Below, in pieces: positions 20,446 to 29,705 of a DNA stretch of 64,000 nt. Position numbers and translations under genes: made by a program. Position 1 is the stretch's first letter. The number at the start of each line of letters is the position of its first letter. The notes under the pieces were generated by a model. It made no database searches, was not told where the DNA came from, and was given only the letters and a program-made list of their open reading frames with translations. Source of the stretch: Cellulomonas sp. KRMCY2 (lineage in GTDB: Bacteria; Actinomycetota; Actinomycetes; Actinomycetales; Cellulomonadaceae); assembly GCF_000526515.1 (NCBI RefSeq), contig NZ_JAGF01000001.1, positions 3,224,001 through 3,288,000 of the forward strand. The letters run 5' to 3'.

Positions 20446-21990
20446 ATGAGCCGGGGCTGGGACGTGGGTGGGCGTCGCGCGGCCGACCGTGTGGAGGTCG
20501 AGCTCGTCGAGTGGCCCGACGGCGATCAGGTGCACCACGTCGGCGCGCTGGATGACAGCGCGTCGGCGGCGTCCAGCGGACCGGTGACCGGCGGACCGGC
20601 GACCGGCGACCTCGGGCCGGAGCCCGGACCCCGACGCAGGCGGACGGCGGTCCGCTGGGCCGTCGGGCTCACCGTCGTCGTGGTCGTCGTGGTGGCCGCG
20701 AACGTCGCTGAGGCGCGCCGTCACGAGGCCCATGCCGCAGTGCTGGCCGAGCTCCCGTGGATCGTGGCACCCATGCCCGAGCCGCTGACCGAGCAGTGGC
20801 GGGTCTCGGGTTCCTGGGTGGCCGGCGAGGCCGGTGGGCTCCTGCTGATCACCGATGACGCGGGTGGCGTGGTCGCCGTCGACCCGGAGACCGGCCTGGT
20901 CAGGTGGACGCATGCGCCGACCGCCGACGGGGGGACCGGGAACACGTACTGCAGTCCCGTCGCAACCGGTGCGGGCAACGATCCCGTCGGGCTCCGTGAT
21001 CTGGCCGGCTCGTTCGACCCGTCCGCGACGATCGTCCTGTGCCAGCCGTACGGCGGCGTCGTCGACGAGGACGCGAACGGGACCGGAGCGCGCACCGTCT
21101 CTGCCCTCGAACCCAGCACGGGTGAGTCGATGCTGTCGGTCGAGATCGCCGGTGCCCTGCTCGACACCTTCGTGGTCGGCGACGGCCTCGTCGTCGCCTC
21201 CAGCACCCCGGGCGACCACCTCCGGCTGCAGCGCTGGGAGCTGGGCACCGGCACCGAGAGCTGGAGCGTCGAGGACGCTGCGCCCCTCGTGTGGGCGGGG
21301 GGCTACCTCCGGGAGCGCTACCGGGTCGGCGACGCCCTGGTCGTCGAAGGGCAGGAGACCACGGTGGCCCGCTCCCTGGTCACCGGGCAGGGGATCGACC
21401 CTGTTCCGGCGCGGGACCTCTCGGACAGCCTCGGGACCTACGCGTTGCCCGACGGTGGGGTCGTGACCTGGGACTACACCGCTGATGGTCCTGGTTCCGG
21501 CCATGTCGCCGACGCCGACGGGGTCGTGCGCTACGAGCTCCCGGGGCCGGCCGTGATGCCCGCGGTGGCCGACGGCACGGTCTCGGACGTGCTCCTCGTC
21601 CGGGACACCGGATACACCACCTTGATCGCCCTGGACGTGCGCACGGGTGAGGAGCTCTGGCGCTCCGAGAGCGGGGGATTCGTCCGGGCCCAGATCGACG
21701 GTGTGCTGGTGACCGGCGGCTTGGCGGTGGTTCGGGCGATCAAGGTGACGGACGGCAGCGTCCTGTGGGAGTCCGCGATCGACGGGGTGGTCCGGCTCGA
21801 CGGGGTCAGTGACGGGGCGGTGGTCCTGGTGGTCGTCGCGGAGGGCGGTTCGAGCCACCTCGCCGCCCTTGATCTCACCGACGGCACGGAGGTCTGGCGC
21901 GGGCCGGTACCGACCGGGACGATCATGGTCGGTGCCGTCGGCGGCCACGTCATCGCCTCCACCGGCGACGAGGTCATCGGCCTCGGCTGA
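20446..21990 (+). CDS. PQQ-type beta-propeller membrane protein, copy 1
   Basis: 514 aa. A cytoplasmic segment opens with VEVELVEWPDG (about residues 17-27). A single TM helix (about 66-87) follows, then a large extracytoplasmic domain of repeating blades with the PQQ-propeller signature (GGVVAVDPETGLVRW near 142, LIALDVRTGEELW near 393, LAALDLTDGTEVW near 475). BamB-like propellers are protein-binding platforms; no cofactor-binding or catalytic residues are visible. Paralogue of the next gene. Confidence 0.8.
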   Translation: MSRGWDVGGRRAADRVEVELVEWPDGDQVHHVGALDDSASAASSGPVTGGPATGDLGPEPGPRRRRTAVRWAVGLTVVVVVVVAANVAEARRHEAHAAVLAELPWIVAPMPEPLTEQWRVSGSWVAGEAGGLLLITDDAGGVVAVDPETGLVRWTHAPTADGGTGNTYCSPVATGAGNDPVGLRDLAGSFDPSATIVLCQPYGGVVDEDANGTGARTVSALEPSTGESMLSVEIAGALLDTFVVGDGLVVASSTPGDHLRLQRWELGTGTESWSVEDAAPLVWAGGYLRERYRVGDALVVEGQETTVARSLVTGQGIDPVPARDLSDSLGTYALPDGGVVTWDYTADGPGSGHVADADGVVRYELPGPAVMPAVADGTVSDVLLVRDTGYTTLIALDVRTGEELWRSESGGFVRAQIDGVLVTGGLAVVRAIKVTDGSVLWESAIDGVVRLDGVSDGAVVLVVVAEGGSSHLAALDLTDGTEVWRGPVPTGTIMVGAVGGHVIASTGDEVIGLG

Positions 21991-21996
21991 TGCCGG

Positions 21997-22002
21997 TAGT
22001 GT
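21997..22002 (+). promoter_or_regulatory. -10 box of leaderless promoter
   Basis: TAGTGT, 7 nt before ATG 22010. The short sequence between the box and the ATG resembles that of the upstream paralogue, so the promoter was probably duplicated with the gene. Confidence 0.55.
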
Positions 22003-22009
22003 CCCGGCC

Positions 22010-23548
22010 ATGCGAAGGCGCTGGTCATCGGGTGCGGGACGGCCGGACGGCGTGGAGGTCGAGCTCGTCGAGTGGCACGACGACGGCCCGGAGGGCAGCG
22101 AGCCGTCGGACGGTGGCCCGCGGCCCGGTGCGCCGGGTGAGCCCGGTGAGCCCGGTGAGCCGGGCGGGCTGACGACCGGCTCCGTCGGGCCAGGACCTTG
22201 GCGTGGCCGGAGAGCCGTGCGCTGGGGTGCCGGGCTCGCCGCCGTGCTCCTTCTCGTCGTGGTGGTGAACGTCGTCGAGGCGCGCCGGGATGCGGCCCGC
22301 GCTGCGGCGCTGGAGGGAGTCCGCGGGCTCGTGGCCCCCATGCCCGAGCCGCTGACCGAGATCTGGCGCCACCCCGGCAGCTGGCCGGTGGGGGAGGTCG
22401 ACGGGCTGCTCCTGGTGGCCGGCGTCGAGGGTGGGGTCACCGCACTGGATCCCTCGACCGGGGACGTGCGGTGGTCCTGGACCGGGACCTCGGTACCCGG
22501 AGCCGGCTGGTGCGGCATCGAGCTGCTCGCCGACCCGTCCTGGACCACCCTGTCCGACCTGTACCTGGCGTCGGTTCCCGACGTCGGGTCGTCGGTCGTG
22601 CTGTGCAGAGGCAGCGGGGCCGAGACGGTCGTGGACGACGCGGCCGACGCGTCGACGGGGGTCACCCTGGTCGATCCCGCCACGGGTGCCGAGCTCTTCA
22701 CGGTGGAGGCGCCCGGGGAGCAGCTCGGCATCCAGGTGGTCGCCGGTGGCCTGATCGTCACGACGGCGCTCCCGGACCGTCGGGTGCGGTTCGAGCGCTG
22801 GGACGTCAGCACCGGCGAGCCGAGCTGGGCGCTGACGAGCGCTCAGCCCGTGCTGGGGGAGGACGGAGTCGTGGTCGAGCGCTACCAGGTCGTGCAGGAC
22901 ACGTTGATCATTGCTGGTGAGGGCACGGTGGCCGTGTCCCTGGCGACCGGCCAGGAGGTCGACCCGGCCTCGGTGCCGGATGCGCCGTACCTCGTGCTGG
23001 AGACCCCTCTGGATGGCGCGACCGCGACCTGGGAGTTCGAGTCGGACGGTTCCGGGTCGGGTCGGGTGACGAACCCCGACGGCACGGTGCGATTCGACCT
23101 GCCCGGCCCGGTCTGGACGCCGCCGACCGCCGACGGTCCGGCGGCTGACGTCCTGCTGGTCGCCGAGCAGGTCGGTGGTGGTCTGCGCGCGCTCGACCTG
23201 AGCACCGGTGCGGAGCTCTGGTCGCGCCCGCAGGCGATGGTCGTCCTCGTGGTCGACGACGTCGCGGTCGTCAGCGACGGGTTGACGCTGTCCGCCGTCC
23301 GGCTGACCGACGGCGAGACCGTGTGGGAGGTCGCCGTCGATCCTCAGTTCCAGGTGACGGGTGTGACGGACGGTGACGTCGTCCTGGCGGCGGTTCTCGA
23401 GGGTGGCGTGAGCCACCTCGTCGCGCTCGCCCTGGTCGACGGCGAGGAGATCTGGCGCAGCGACCTCGCGGTCGGCGGCTACCAGGCCTCAGCCTTCGGC
23501 GGCCACGTGGTGGTCCAGAACGGGAGCGAGCTCATCGGCTACGGCTGA
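22010..23548 (+). CDS. PQQ-type beta-propeller membrane protein, copy 2
   Basis: 512 aa, same plan as the upstream gene: VEVELVEWHDDGPEG near the N-terminus, a Pro/Gly linker coded by GAGCCCGGT-type repeats (22139-22163), one TM helix (about 70-90), the shared APMPEPLTEIWRH motif right after it, then propeller blades (GGVTALDPSTGDVRWSW near 141, LRALDLSTGAELW near 392, LVALALVDGEEIW near 470). Clearly a tandem duplicate that has diverged. ATG 22010 is chosen from the -10 spacing; the frame is open further upstream inside copy 1. Confidence 0.8.
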   Translation: MRRRWSSGAGRPDGVEVELVEWHDDGPEGSEPSDGGPRPGAPGEPGEPGEPGGLTTGSVGPGPWRGRRAVRWGAGLAAVLLLVVVVNVVEARRDAARAAALEGVRGLVAPMPEPLTEIWRHPGSWPVGEVDGLLLVAGVEGGVTALDPSTGDVRWSWTGTSVPGAGWCGIELLADPSWTTLSDLYLASVPDVGSSVVLCRGSGAETVVDDAADASTGVTLVDPATGAELFTVEAPGEQLGIQVVAGGLIVTTALPDRRVRFERWDVSTGEPSWALTSAQPVLGEDGVVVERYQVVQDTLIIAGEGTVAVSLATGQEVDPASVPDAPYLVLETPLDGATATWEFESDGSGSGRVTNPDGTVRFDLPGPVWTPPTADGPAADVLLVAEQVGGGLRALDLSTGAELWSRPQAMVVLVVDDVAVVSDGLTLSAVRLTDGETVWEVAVDPQFQVTGVTDGDVVLAAVLEGGVSHLVALALVDGEEIWRSDLAVGGYQASAFGGHVVVQNGSELIGYG

Positions 23549-23580
23549 CCGGCCGATGACCTGCGCGGCTCAGGTCAGCC
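23543..23580. terminator. Hairpin between convergent genes
   Basis: GGCTGACC at 23543-23550 pairs with GGTCAGCC at 23573-23580. The stem spans both converging stop codons, so it may end transcription on both strands. Confidence 0.4.
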
Positions 23581-25339
23581 GCGCCCACACTGTCGTGTCC
23601 GGCGGGACCAGGACGGCGTCGTCGTCGGCCAGCGGCAGGTCCTGCGAGGCGTGCAGCAGGGTGAGGTCGGCGGGTACCCGCAGCATGTCCGGGCCGAAGT
23701 TGGTCACGACCAGGACGTCGCGGTTCATGAAGGCGATGACCGAGTCCTTCGCGGTGCTCGGCAGGCCGTCGACCCAGGCGAGCGACCCCGACCCGAGCCG
23801 GAACTCCCGGCGCAGGCACAGGGCCGACCGGTAGACCTCGTAGGTGGACCCGGGCACGCCGTGCTGCACATCCGCGGCGTACCGGGCGAAGGACGTCGGC
23901 TGGGTCAGCCACGTCGTGCCCGTGGGGGAGAAGCCGAGGCCCGGCGCGGTGGCGGACCACGGCAGCGGGACGCGGCAGCCGTCGCGCCCGCGCTCGGTGT
24001 GGTCCGAGCGCCACCAGGTCGGGTCCTGGCGCTCGTCGTCGTCCAGGCTGGTGTGCTCGGGCAGGCCGAGCTCCTCGCCCTGGTAGAGGTAGGCCGAGCC
24101 GGGCAGCGCCAGCATCATCAGGGTCGCCGCACGCGCGCGCCGCAGACCGAGCTCCTCGTCGGGCTGCGGGTCGCCCGCCCCGATCCCGTTCGGCTTGGAC
24201 CCGGCGACCGCCAGGCCGAGCCGGGACGTGTGCCGGACGACGTCGTGGTTGGACAGCACCCAGGTGGTCGGCGCACCGACGGCGTCGTTGGCGCCGAGAG
24301 ACGCGGTGACGACAGCACGGAAGGCCGGGGCGGACCACAGCGTGGTGAGGAAGGGGAAGTTGAAGGCCTGCTGCATCTCGTCGGGCCGGACGTACGCAGC
24401 CAGGCGGGTCAGTGGTTCGACCCAGGCCTCGGCGACCAGGGCGCGGTCGCCGTCGTACTCGGCCAGCACCCGGTGCCAGGACCGGTAGACGTCGTGCACG
24501 CCGTCCTGGTCCCACATCGGCCCGAGGTTGCCGGCACCGGTCGAGCCGTCCTCCGAGCCTGCCGTCCCCTCGTGCGCACCGTCGATCATCGACGAGGTGC
24601 CGTCCCAGTCGGGCAGGCCCGCCGCCTTGACCATGCCGTGTGCGACGTCGACCCGGAAACCGTCGACGCCACGGTCGAGCCAGAAGCGCAGCACGCTCTC
24701 GAACTCGTCGCGAACCTCGGGGTTCGTCCAGTCGAGGTCCGGCTGGGTGCTGTCGAACAGGTGCAGGTACCACTGGCCGGCGGTCCCGTCGGGCTCGGTG
24801 ATCCGGGTCCACGCCGTGCCGCCGAAGACCGAGGTCCAGTTGTTCGGTGGCTGGCTGCCGGCTGCGCCCTTGCCGTCGCGGAAGAGGTAGCGCGCGCGCT
24901 CGACGCTGCCCGGCGCTGCCGCCAGGGCCGCCTGGAACCAGGCGTGCTCGGTGGACGTGTGGTTCGGCACGAGGTCCACGATCACCCGGATGCCGAGGCG
25001 GTGCGCCTTGGTGAGCATCGCGTCGAAGTCGTGGAGCGTGCCGAACAGCGGGTCGACGTCGCGGTAGTCGGCGACGTCGTAGCCGGCGTCGTGCTGGGGG
25101 GACCGGTAGAACGGCGAGAGCCAGATGGCGTCGACACCGAGCCGTCCGAGGTGCTCGAGCCGGTCCGTGATGCCGGGCAGGTCACCGATGCCGTCGCCGT
25201 TGCCGTCGGCGAACGAGCGTGGGTACACCTGGTAGATCACCGCGGTGCGCCACCACTCGGCGGCCCCGGACGTCGTGGGGTGCACCAGGATCGTCGTGGT
25301 GGACGCCTGGCTCGGGGTGAGGGGGACGGTGGTGGTCAC
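23570..25339 (-). CDS. Alpha-glucosidase / oligo-glucosidase (GH13)
   Basis: 589 aa, no signal peptide, so cytoplasmic. It should release glucose from imported maltodextrins. Barrel motifs: region I DLVPNHTS near residue 120, region II GFRVDVAHGM near 222 (nucleophile Asp), acid/base Glu in LVAEAWVEP near 287, region IV VLSNHDVVRH near 350. The N-terminal VIYQVYPRSFADGNGDGIGDLPGI is characteristic of the alpha-glucosidase/oligo-1,6-glucosidase branch. GTG start at 25339. It lies beside the LacI-type regulator and shares its strand. Confidence 0.9.
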   Translation of the reverse strand: MTTTVPLTPSQASTTTILVHPTTSGAAEWWRTAVIYQVYPRSFADGNGDGIGDLPGITDRLEHLGRLGVDAIWLSPFYRSPQHDAGYDVADYRDVDPLFGTLHDFDAMLTKAHRLGIRVIVDLVPNHTSTEHAWFQAALAAAPGSVERARYLFRDGKGAAGSQPPNNWTSVFGGTAWTRITEPDGTAGQWYLHLFDSTQPDLDWTNPEVRDEFESVLRFWLDRGVDGFRVDVAHGMVKAAGLPDWDGTSSMIDGAHEGTAGSEDGSTGAGNLGPMWDQDGVHDVYRSWHRVLAEYDGDRALVAEAWVEPLTRLAAYVRPDEMQQAFNFPFLTTLWSAPAFRAVVTASLGANDAVGAPTTWVLSNHDVVRHTSRLGLAVAGSKPNGIGAGDPQPDEELGLRRARAATLMMLALPGSAYLYQGEELGLPEHTSLDDDERQDPTWWRSDHTERGRDGCRVPLPWSATAPGLGFSPTGTTWLTQPTSFARYAADVQHGVPGSTYEVYRSALCLRREFRLGSGSLAWVDGLPSTAKDSVIAFMNRDVLVVTNFGPDMLRVPADLTLLHASQDLPLADDDAVLVPPDTTVWARLT

Positions 25340-25453
25340 AACGATCCAGTCTGTCGCGGTTCTCGGGCTGGAGTGCCCCGTACGGCGTCCGTCGGCTCCC
25401 GGGCAGCACGGAGCGCGGCGCCGGGCGACCCTGCTCGACGGCGGGTCGAGCTC

Positions 25454-26491
25454 TCAGGGTAGGACGGGCACCGGTCCGGTGGAGCCTCGGACGATCAGCT
25501 CGGGGTGGAAGAGCAGCTCGGTCCGCGAGACCTTGGCGCCACGGATCTCCGAGACGAGGGCGCTGACGGCGGCCTTGCCCATCCCGCTGACGGGCTGGCG
25601 CACAGTCGTCAGGGGCGGGTCGGTGAATGCGATCAGCGGGGAGTCGTCGAAGCCGACGACCGACAGGTCCTCCGGGACCTTCAGGCCGCGGGCACGGGCG
25701 GCCCGGATCACGCCGAGGGCCATCAGGTCCGAGCCGCAGATGATCGCCGTGTGCCCCTGGCTGATCAGCTCGGCACCGGCAGCCTGGCCGCCCTCGACGG
25801 TGAACAGCGTCGTGACGATGTGCTCGGCTGCTCCTTCGGGCGGGCTGCGTCTGGCGAGGGCGGCGGTGAAGGCCGCAACCTTCCGCTTGGCGGGGATGTA
25901 CCGGTCCGGGCCGATCGCCAGGCCGATGCGCTGGTGGCCGAGCGAGGTCAGGTGGCGCATGGCGAGATCGACGGCGACGGCGTCGTCGGTGGAGACCGAC
26001 GGTGCGTCGACGCCTTCGGCATACCCGTTGACGAGCACCATCGGCAACCCTCGGCTGCGCAACCGGTGGTACCGGTCGAAGCTCGCCGTGGTGTCCGCGT
26101 GCCGGCCGGAGACGAAGACGATCCCGTCGACGCCGTGCTCGATCAGCATCTCGACGTACTCGTCCTCGGTCGTCCCGCCCGGGGACTGGGTGCACAGCAG
26201 CGGTGTGTAGCCGCGGTCGGAGAGCGTGGTCTCGATCGCCTGGGCCAACGCGGGGAAGACGGGGTTGTCGAGCTCGGGGACGATCAGGCCGATGAGGCCC
26301 TCGGAGCGGGTCCGCAGCTTCTCGGGTCGGTCGTAGCCCAGGACGTCGAGCGCCGCGAGAACCGCCTTCCGGGTCTCGGCGGCGACGCCGGCCTTCCCGT
26401 TGAGCACCCGGGAGACGGTGGCCGTGCTGACACCGGCTTGCTCGGCAAGGTCCTTCAGGCGTGTGCGCACGTGCGGCAGCGTAGAGGACAC
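25454..26491 (-). CDS. LacI-family regulator, probably of maltose genes
   Basis: 345 aa from GTG 26491, 7 nt after a GGAGG sequence. N-terminal LacI helix-turn-helix and hinge (RLKDLAEQAGVSTATVSRVLNGKAG) and a C-terminal periplasmic-binding-like effector domain from about residue 60 (GLIGLIVPELDNPVFPALAQ). It diverges from malE across a 180-bp region with two palindromes that suit LacI-type dimers, so it most likely represses malEFG and itself until a maltodextrin binds. The actual inducer is inferred. Confidence 0.88.
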   Translation of the reverse strand: MSSTLPHVRTRLKDLAEQAGVSTATVSRVLNGKAGVAAETRKAVLAALDVLGYDRPEKLRTRSEGLIGLIVPELDNPVFPALAQAIETTLSDRGYTPLLCTQSPGGTTEDEYVEMLIEHGVDGIVFVSGRHADTTASFDRYHRLRSRGLPMVLVNGYAEGVDAPSVSTDDAVAVDLAMRHLTSLGHQRIGLAIGPDRYIPAKRKVAAFTAALARRSPPEGAAEHIVTTLFTVEGGQAAGAELISQGHTAIICGSDLMALGVIRAARARGLKVPEDLSVVGFDDSPLIAFTDPPLTTVRQPVSGMGKAAVSALVSEIRGAKVSRTELLFHPELIVRGSTGPVPVLP

Positions 26492-26529
26492 CAGCACCTC
26501 CTCGTGGTGGACCGTCCGGGTTCGACGCA

Positions 26530-26543
26530 GGTTGCGCGCAACC
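26530..26543. promoter_or_regulatory. Palindrome GGTTGCGCGCAACC, candidate operator
   Basis: A perfect 14-bp palindrome with a CG centre, 30 bp upstream of the stronger operator candidate and on the regulator-gene side of the divergent region. It may be a second site for the LacI-type protein. Confidence 0.5.
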
Positions 26544-26560
26544 GTTGCCTGAAAGTTACC

Positions 26561-26598
26561 GCAAGCGCTTGCAGAAAGGCCAGCGGGAGGGTTAGCGT
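26561..26598 (+). promoter_or_regulatory. malE promoter with LacI-type operator
   Basis: GCAAGCGCTTGC (26561-26572) is a perfect 12-bp CG-centred palindrome of the LacI/MalR type. It overlaps the candidate -35 TTGCAG (26569-26574); TAGCGT (26593-26598) follows after 18 bp. A bound repressor would block RNA polymerase directly. The 5' UTR would be about 70 nt. Confidence 0.7.
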
Positions 26599-26672
26599 CG
26601 CGTCATCAGGGCCAGGGTCGGCGGTGCTCCGCCGGCTGAGGCCGGTGACACGACTCGTTTGGAGAATCCCCG

Positions 26673-27923
26673 ATGCGACGGAGCATCCCGATGATTGCGG
26701 TGGCCCTTGGCGCCGCACTCACCCTTACCGCCTGTGGCGGTTCTGCCGAGGAGCCGGAGGAGACTGCTGCTCCCGAGGCCACGACCGAGGAGACCGCGGC
26801 ACCGGCCGACGCCGGCACGCTGACGGTGTGGGTCGACGAGACCCGGCAGGAGGCTGTCGCGGCCGCCGCGGCCGCGTTCGAGGAGGAGACCGGCACCACT
26901 GTCGAGCTCGTCCTGAAGAACTTCGACGACATCCGCGCGGACTTCGTCGCGCAGGTCCCGACCGGTGAGGGCCCCGACATCACCGTCGGTGCGCACGACT
27001 GGCTGGGCGAGCTGACCAGCAACGGCGTGGTTGCGCCGCTCGAGCTGGGCGACAAGGCGGCCGAGTTCGAGCCCGTCGCCGTCGATGCCTTCACGTACGA
27101 CGGCCAGGTCTACGGCCTGCCGTACGCGATCGAGAACATCGCGATCATCCGCAACACCGCCCTGGCCGACTCCACCCCGGCGACCTGGGACGAGATGATC
27201 GCCAAGGGCCAGGCGGCCGGCACGAAGTACCCGTTCCTCGTCCAGGTCGGCGAGACCGGTGACGGCTACACGCTGTACCCGCTGCAGACCTCCTTCGGCG
27301 CACCGGTCTTCACCCAGGCCGAGGACGGCTCCTACACCTCCGAGCTCGCGCTCGGCGGGGCCGGCGGCACCGCGTTCGCCGACTTCCTGGCGGCGCAGGG
27401 CGCGGCAGGCATCCTGTCCACCTCGATGACCTACGACATCGCCGTCGCGGCGTTCGCCGCCGGTGAGTCGCCGTACATCCTCGGCGGGCCGTGGATGCTC
27501 AGCTCCTTCGAGGGTCTCGACCTCGCGATCGACCCGGTCCCGAGCGCGGGCGGTCAGCCGGCTCAGCCGTTCACCGGTGTGCAGGGCTTCTACATCAGCG
27601 CTCAGAGCGAGAACCAGATCCAGGCCACCGACTTCCTGACCAACTACATGGCCACCGAAGAGGCACAGATCGCGCTGTACGAGGCCGGCGACCGCACCCC
27701 GGCGCTGACCGCTGCGGCTGACACCGTCTCGGCCGACCCGATCGCGGCCGGCTTCCGGGCCGCTGCCGCGAGCGCTGTCCCGATGCCGTCCATCCCCGAG
27801 ATGGGTTCGGTGTGGTCCTTCTGGGGCACCACCGAGGCCGGCATCATCTCCGGCACGATCGCCCCGGCCGACGGCTGGGCGAAGATGGCCGCGGACATCC
27901 AGGCCGCCATCGACGCAGCCTGA
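26673..27923 (+). CDS. malE: Maltose/maltodextrin-binding lipoprotein
   Basis: 416 aa. Lipoprotein signal with LTAC near residue 17, an acidic Glu/Thr-rich linker (about 22-48), then an SBP_bac type 1 fold (GTLTVWVDETRQEAV near 49, PTGEGPDITVGAHDWLGEL near 106, YGLPYAIENIAI near 145). It captures maltodextrin for the MalFG channel. ATG with GGAGA 8-10 nt upstream. A long hairpin separates it from malF, suggesting that malE mRNA is kept in excess. Confidence 0.92.
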   Translation: MRRSIPMIAVALGAALTLTACGGSAEEPEETAAPEATTEETAAPADAGTLTVWVDETRQEAVAAAAAAFEEETGTTVELVLKNFDDIRADFVAQVPTGEGPDITVGAHDWLGELTSNGVVAPLELGDKAAEFEPVAVDAFTYDGQVYGLPYAIENIAIIRNTALADSTPATWDEMIAKGQAAGTKYPFLVQVGETGDGYTLYPLQTSFGAPVFTQAEDGSYTSELALGGAGGTAFADFLAAQGAAGILSTSMTYDIAVAAFAAGESPYILGGPWMLSSFEGLDLAIDPVPSAGGQPAQPFTGVQGFYISAQSENQIQATDFLTNYMATEEAQIALYEAGDRTPALTAAADTVSADPIAAGFRAAAASAVPMPSIPEMGSVWSFWGTTEAGIISGTIAPADGWAKMAADIQAAIDAA

Positions 27924-27950
27924 GCCTCACCCGAGGCGCTACATGACAGC

Positions 27951-27989
27951 CGTGGCGCGCAGCCGGAGAACCTCCGGCTGCGCGCCACG
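27951..27989 (+). terminator. malE-malF intercistronic hairpin
   Basis: An 18-bp perfect stem (27951-27968 with 27972-27989) and a 3-nt loop (AAC) in the 164-bp gap between malE and malF, with no U-run. It could act as a partial terminator or as a block to 3' exonuclease decay, giving more binding protein than permease, as known for enterobacterial mal operons. Confidence 0.75.
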
Positions 27990-28087
27990 CGCATGATTCC
28001 GCCACGGCGAGCCAAGGACGGCGCCGTGGGGCACGATCAGTACGGGACCGCAAGGGTGCGGGCCCGCTCGAAGCCACGGAGGATTCG

Positions 28088-29704
28088 ATGAGCTCCCCCC
28101 AGGTCCCGCAGGTCGAGTGGACGACGGACCCCCCAGAACAGCGCCGGATCGACGTGTCGCACGCCCGGACGTATTCGCGGGGCTTCTTCGCCAAGCTCGT
28201 GATCCTGGGTGTGATCGACGCTCTCGGCGTCTACGTCGCGATGGCAGCACTCGCCCAGGAGTCCTACGGGATCATGTGGGTGATGATCGGGCTGCTGGTC
28301 GTGGCCAACTGGGTGTACTTCACCAAGCGGGCCCTCCCGCTGAAGTACATGCTCCCCGGGCTGGCCTTCCTGGTCATCTACCAGGTCTTCACGATCGGCT
28401 ACACCGGCTACGTCGCGTTCACCAACTACGGCGACGGGCACAACTCGACCAAGTCGCACGCGATCGAGGCCCTGCTCATCCAGAACGAGAAGCGGGTCGA
28501 GGGCAGCGCGTCCTACCCGCTGGCGGTCGTCGAGGGCGACTCGGGTCTCGGGTTCGCGATCATCGACGGTGACACCGTCCGCGTCGGCACGGCCGAGCAG
28601 CCGATGGTCGAGGCCCCCGGCGCCGTGGTGACCGACGGCGCGGTCGCGCAGGTGCCCGGCTACGAGGTGCTGGCCCGGGCGGACGTCCTGCAGCGGCAGG
28701 ACGAGGTGACCACGCTGCGCGTCGGCTACTCCGAGGACGCCGAGGACGGCTCGATCCGGACCCAGGACGCCCGCAACGGCTACGTCTACCGCTCGATCAT
28801 GGTCTACGACGAGGCCGCCGACACGCTGACCGACACCGACACCGACACCGCGACGGTCTACACCCCGAACGACAACGGGCAGTTCCAGGCGTCGGACGGG
28901 ACGGTCCTGCCGGTCGGCTGGCGGGTCGCTGTCGGGTTCGACAACTTCACGAAGGCTTTCGGGGACGCCCGCTACTCCACGCCGTTCTTCAAGGTGCTCG
29001 CGTGGACCTTCGTCTTCGCCGTCCTGTCGGTCGCGATCACGTTCTTCCTCGGCCTGTTCTTCGCGATCACGCTGAACGACGAGCGGATCAAGGGCCGGCG
29101 CATCCTGAGGTCGCTGCTGATCCTGCCGTACGCGTTCCCCGCGTTCATGTCCTTCCTGCTCTGGCGCGGCATGCTCAACCGGGACTACGGGTTCATCAAC
29201 ACGGTCCTGCTCGGCGGCGCCGACCTGAACTGGCTCGGTGATCCGTGGCTGGCGAAGCTCGCGGTGCTCGGGGTCCAGCTCTGGGTCGGCTTCCCGTACA
29301 TGTTCCTGATCTGCACCGGCGCGCTCCAGTCGATCCCCGGCGAGCTCGTCGAGGCCGCGAAGATCGACGGTGCGGGGCGCTTCCGGCTCTGGCGGTCGAT
29401 CACCCTGCCGCTGCTCCTGGTCGCGGTGGCGCCGCTGCTCATCTCCTCGTTCGCCTTCAACTTCAACAACTTCAACATCATCGAGATGATCACCGAGGGG
29501 AACCCCAGGTTCGCCGATGCCTCGGTGCCGGTCGGGGCGACCGACATCCTCATCACGATGGTCTACTCGGTCTCCGGCCTGGACGGTGGCGCGGCCAAGA
29601 ACTTCGGGCTGGCCAGCGCGTTGTCGATCGTCATCTTCATCATCGTGGCGACCATCTCGGTGATCAGCTTCAAGAGGACCCGCGCGCTCGAGGAGATCAA
29701 CTGA
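28088..29704 (+). CDS. malF: Maltodextrin ABC permease MalF
   Basis: 538 aa, the long MalF type. Three N-terminal helices (about 35-115), a large extracytoplasmic P2-like domain (about 118-280), then the permease core with EAAKIDGAGRFRLWRSITLPLL near residue 421 (EAA motif that docks the ATPase). GGAGG lies 8 nt before the ATG. No ATPase gene occurs nearby; in actinobacteria a shared MsiK-type ATPase encoded elsewhere commonly serves such importers. Confidence 0.93.
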   Translation: MSSPQVPQVEWTTDPPEQRRIDVSHARTYSRGFFAKLVILGVIDALGVYVAMAALAQESYGIMWVMIGLLVVANWVYFTKRALPLKYMLPGLAFLVIYQVFTIGYTGYVAFTNYGDGHNSTKSHAIEALLIQNEKRVEGSASYPLAVVEGDSGLGFAIIDGDTVRVGTAEQPMVEAPGAVVTDGAVAQVPGYEVLARADVLQRQDEVTTLRVGYSEDAEDGSIRTQDARNGYVYRSIMVYDEAADTLTDTDTDTATVYTPNDNGQFQASDGTVLPVGWRVAVGFDNFTKAFGDARYSTPFFKVLAWTFVFAVLSVAITFFLGLFFAITLNDERIKGRRILRSLLILPYAFPAFMSFLLWRGMLNRDYGFINTVLLGGADLNWLGDPWLAKLAVLGVQLWVGFPYMFLICTGALQSIPGELVEAAKIDGAGRFRLWRSITLPLLLVAVAPLLISSFAFNFNNFNIIEMITEGNPRFADASVPVGATDILITMVYSVSGLDGGAAKNFGLASALSIVIFIIVATISVISFKRTRALEEIN

Positions 29705-29705
29705 C

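Noticed and set aside
18328-22812. 1494-codon open frame on the minus strand
   Set aside because: It is antisense to the amylase and both PQQ-propeller genes and open only because of high GC. Only the last 148 codons (HNH protein) have real motifs.
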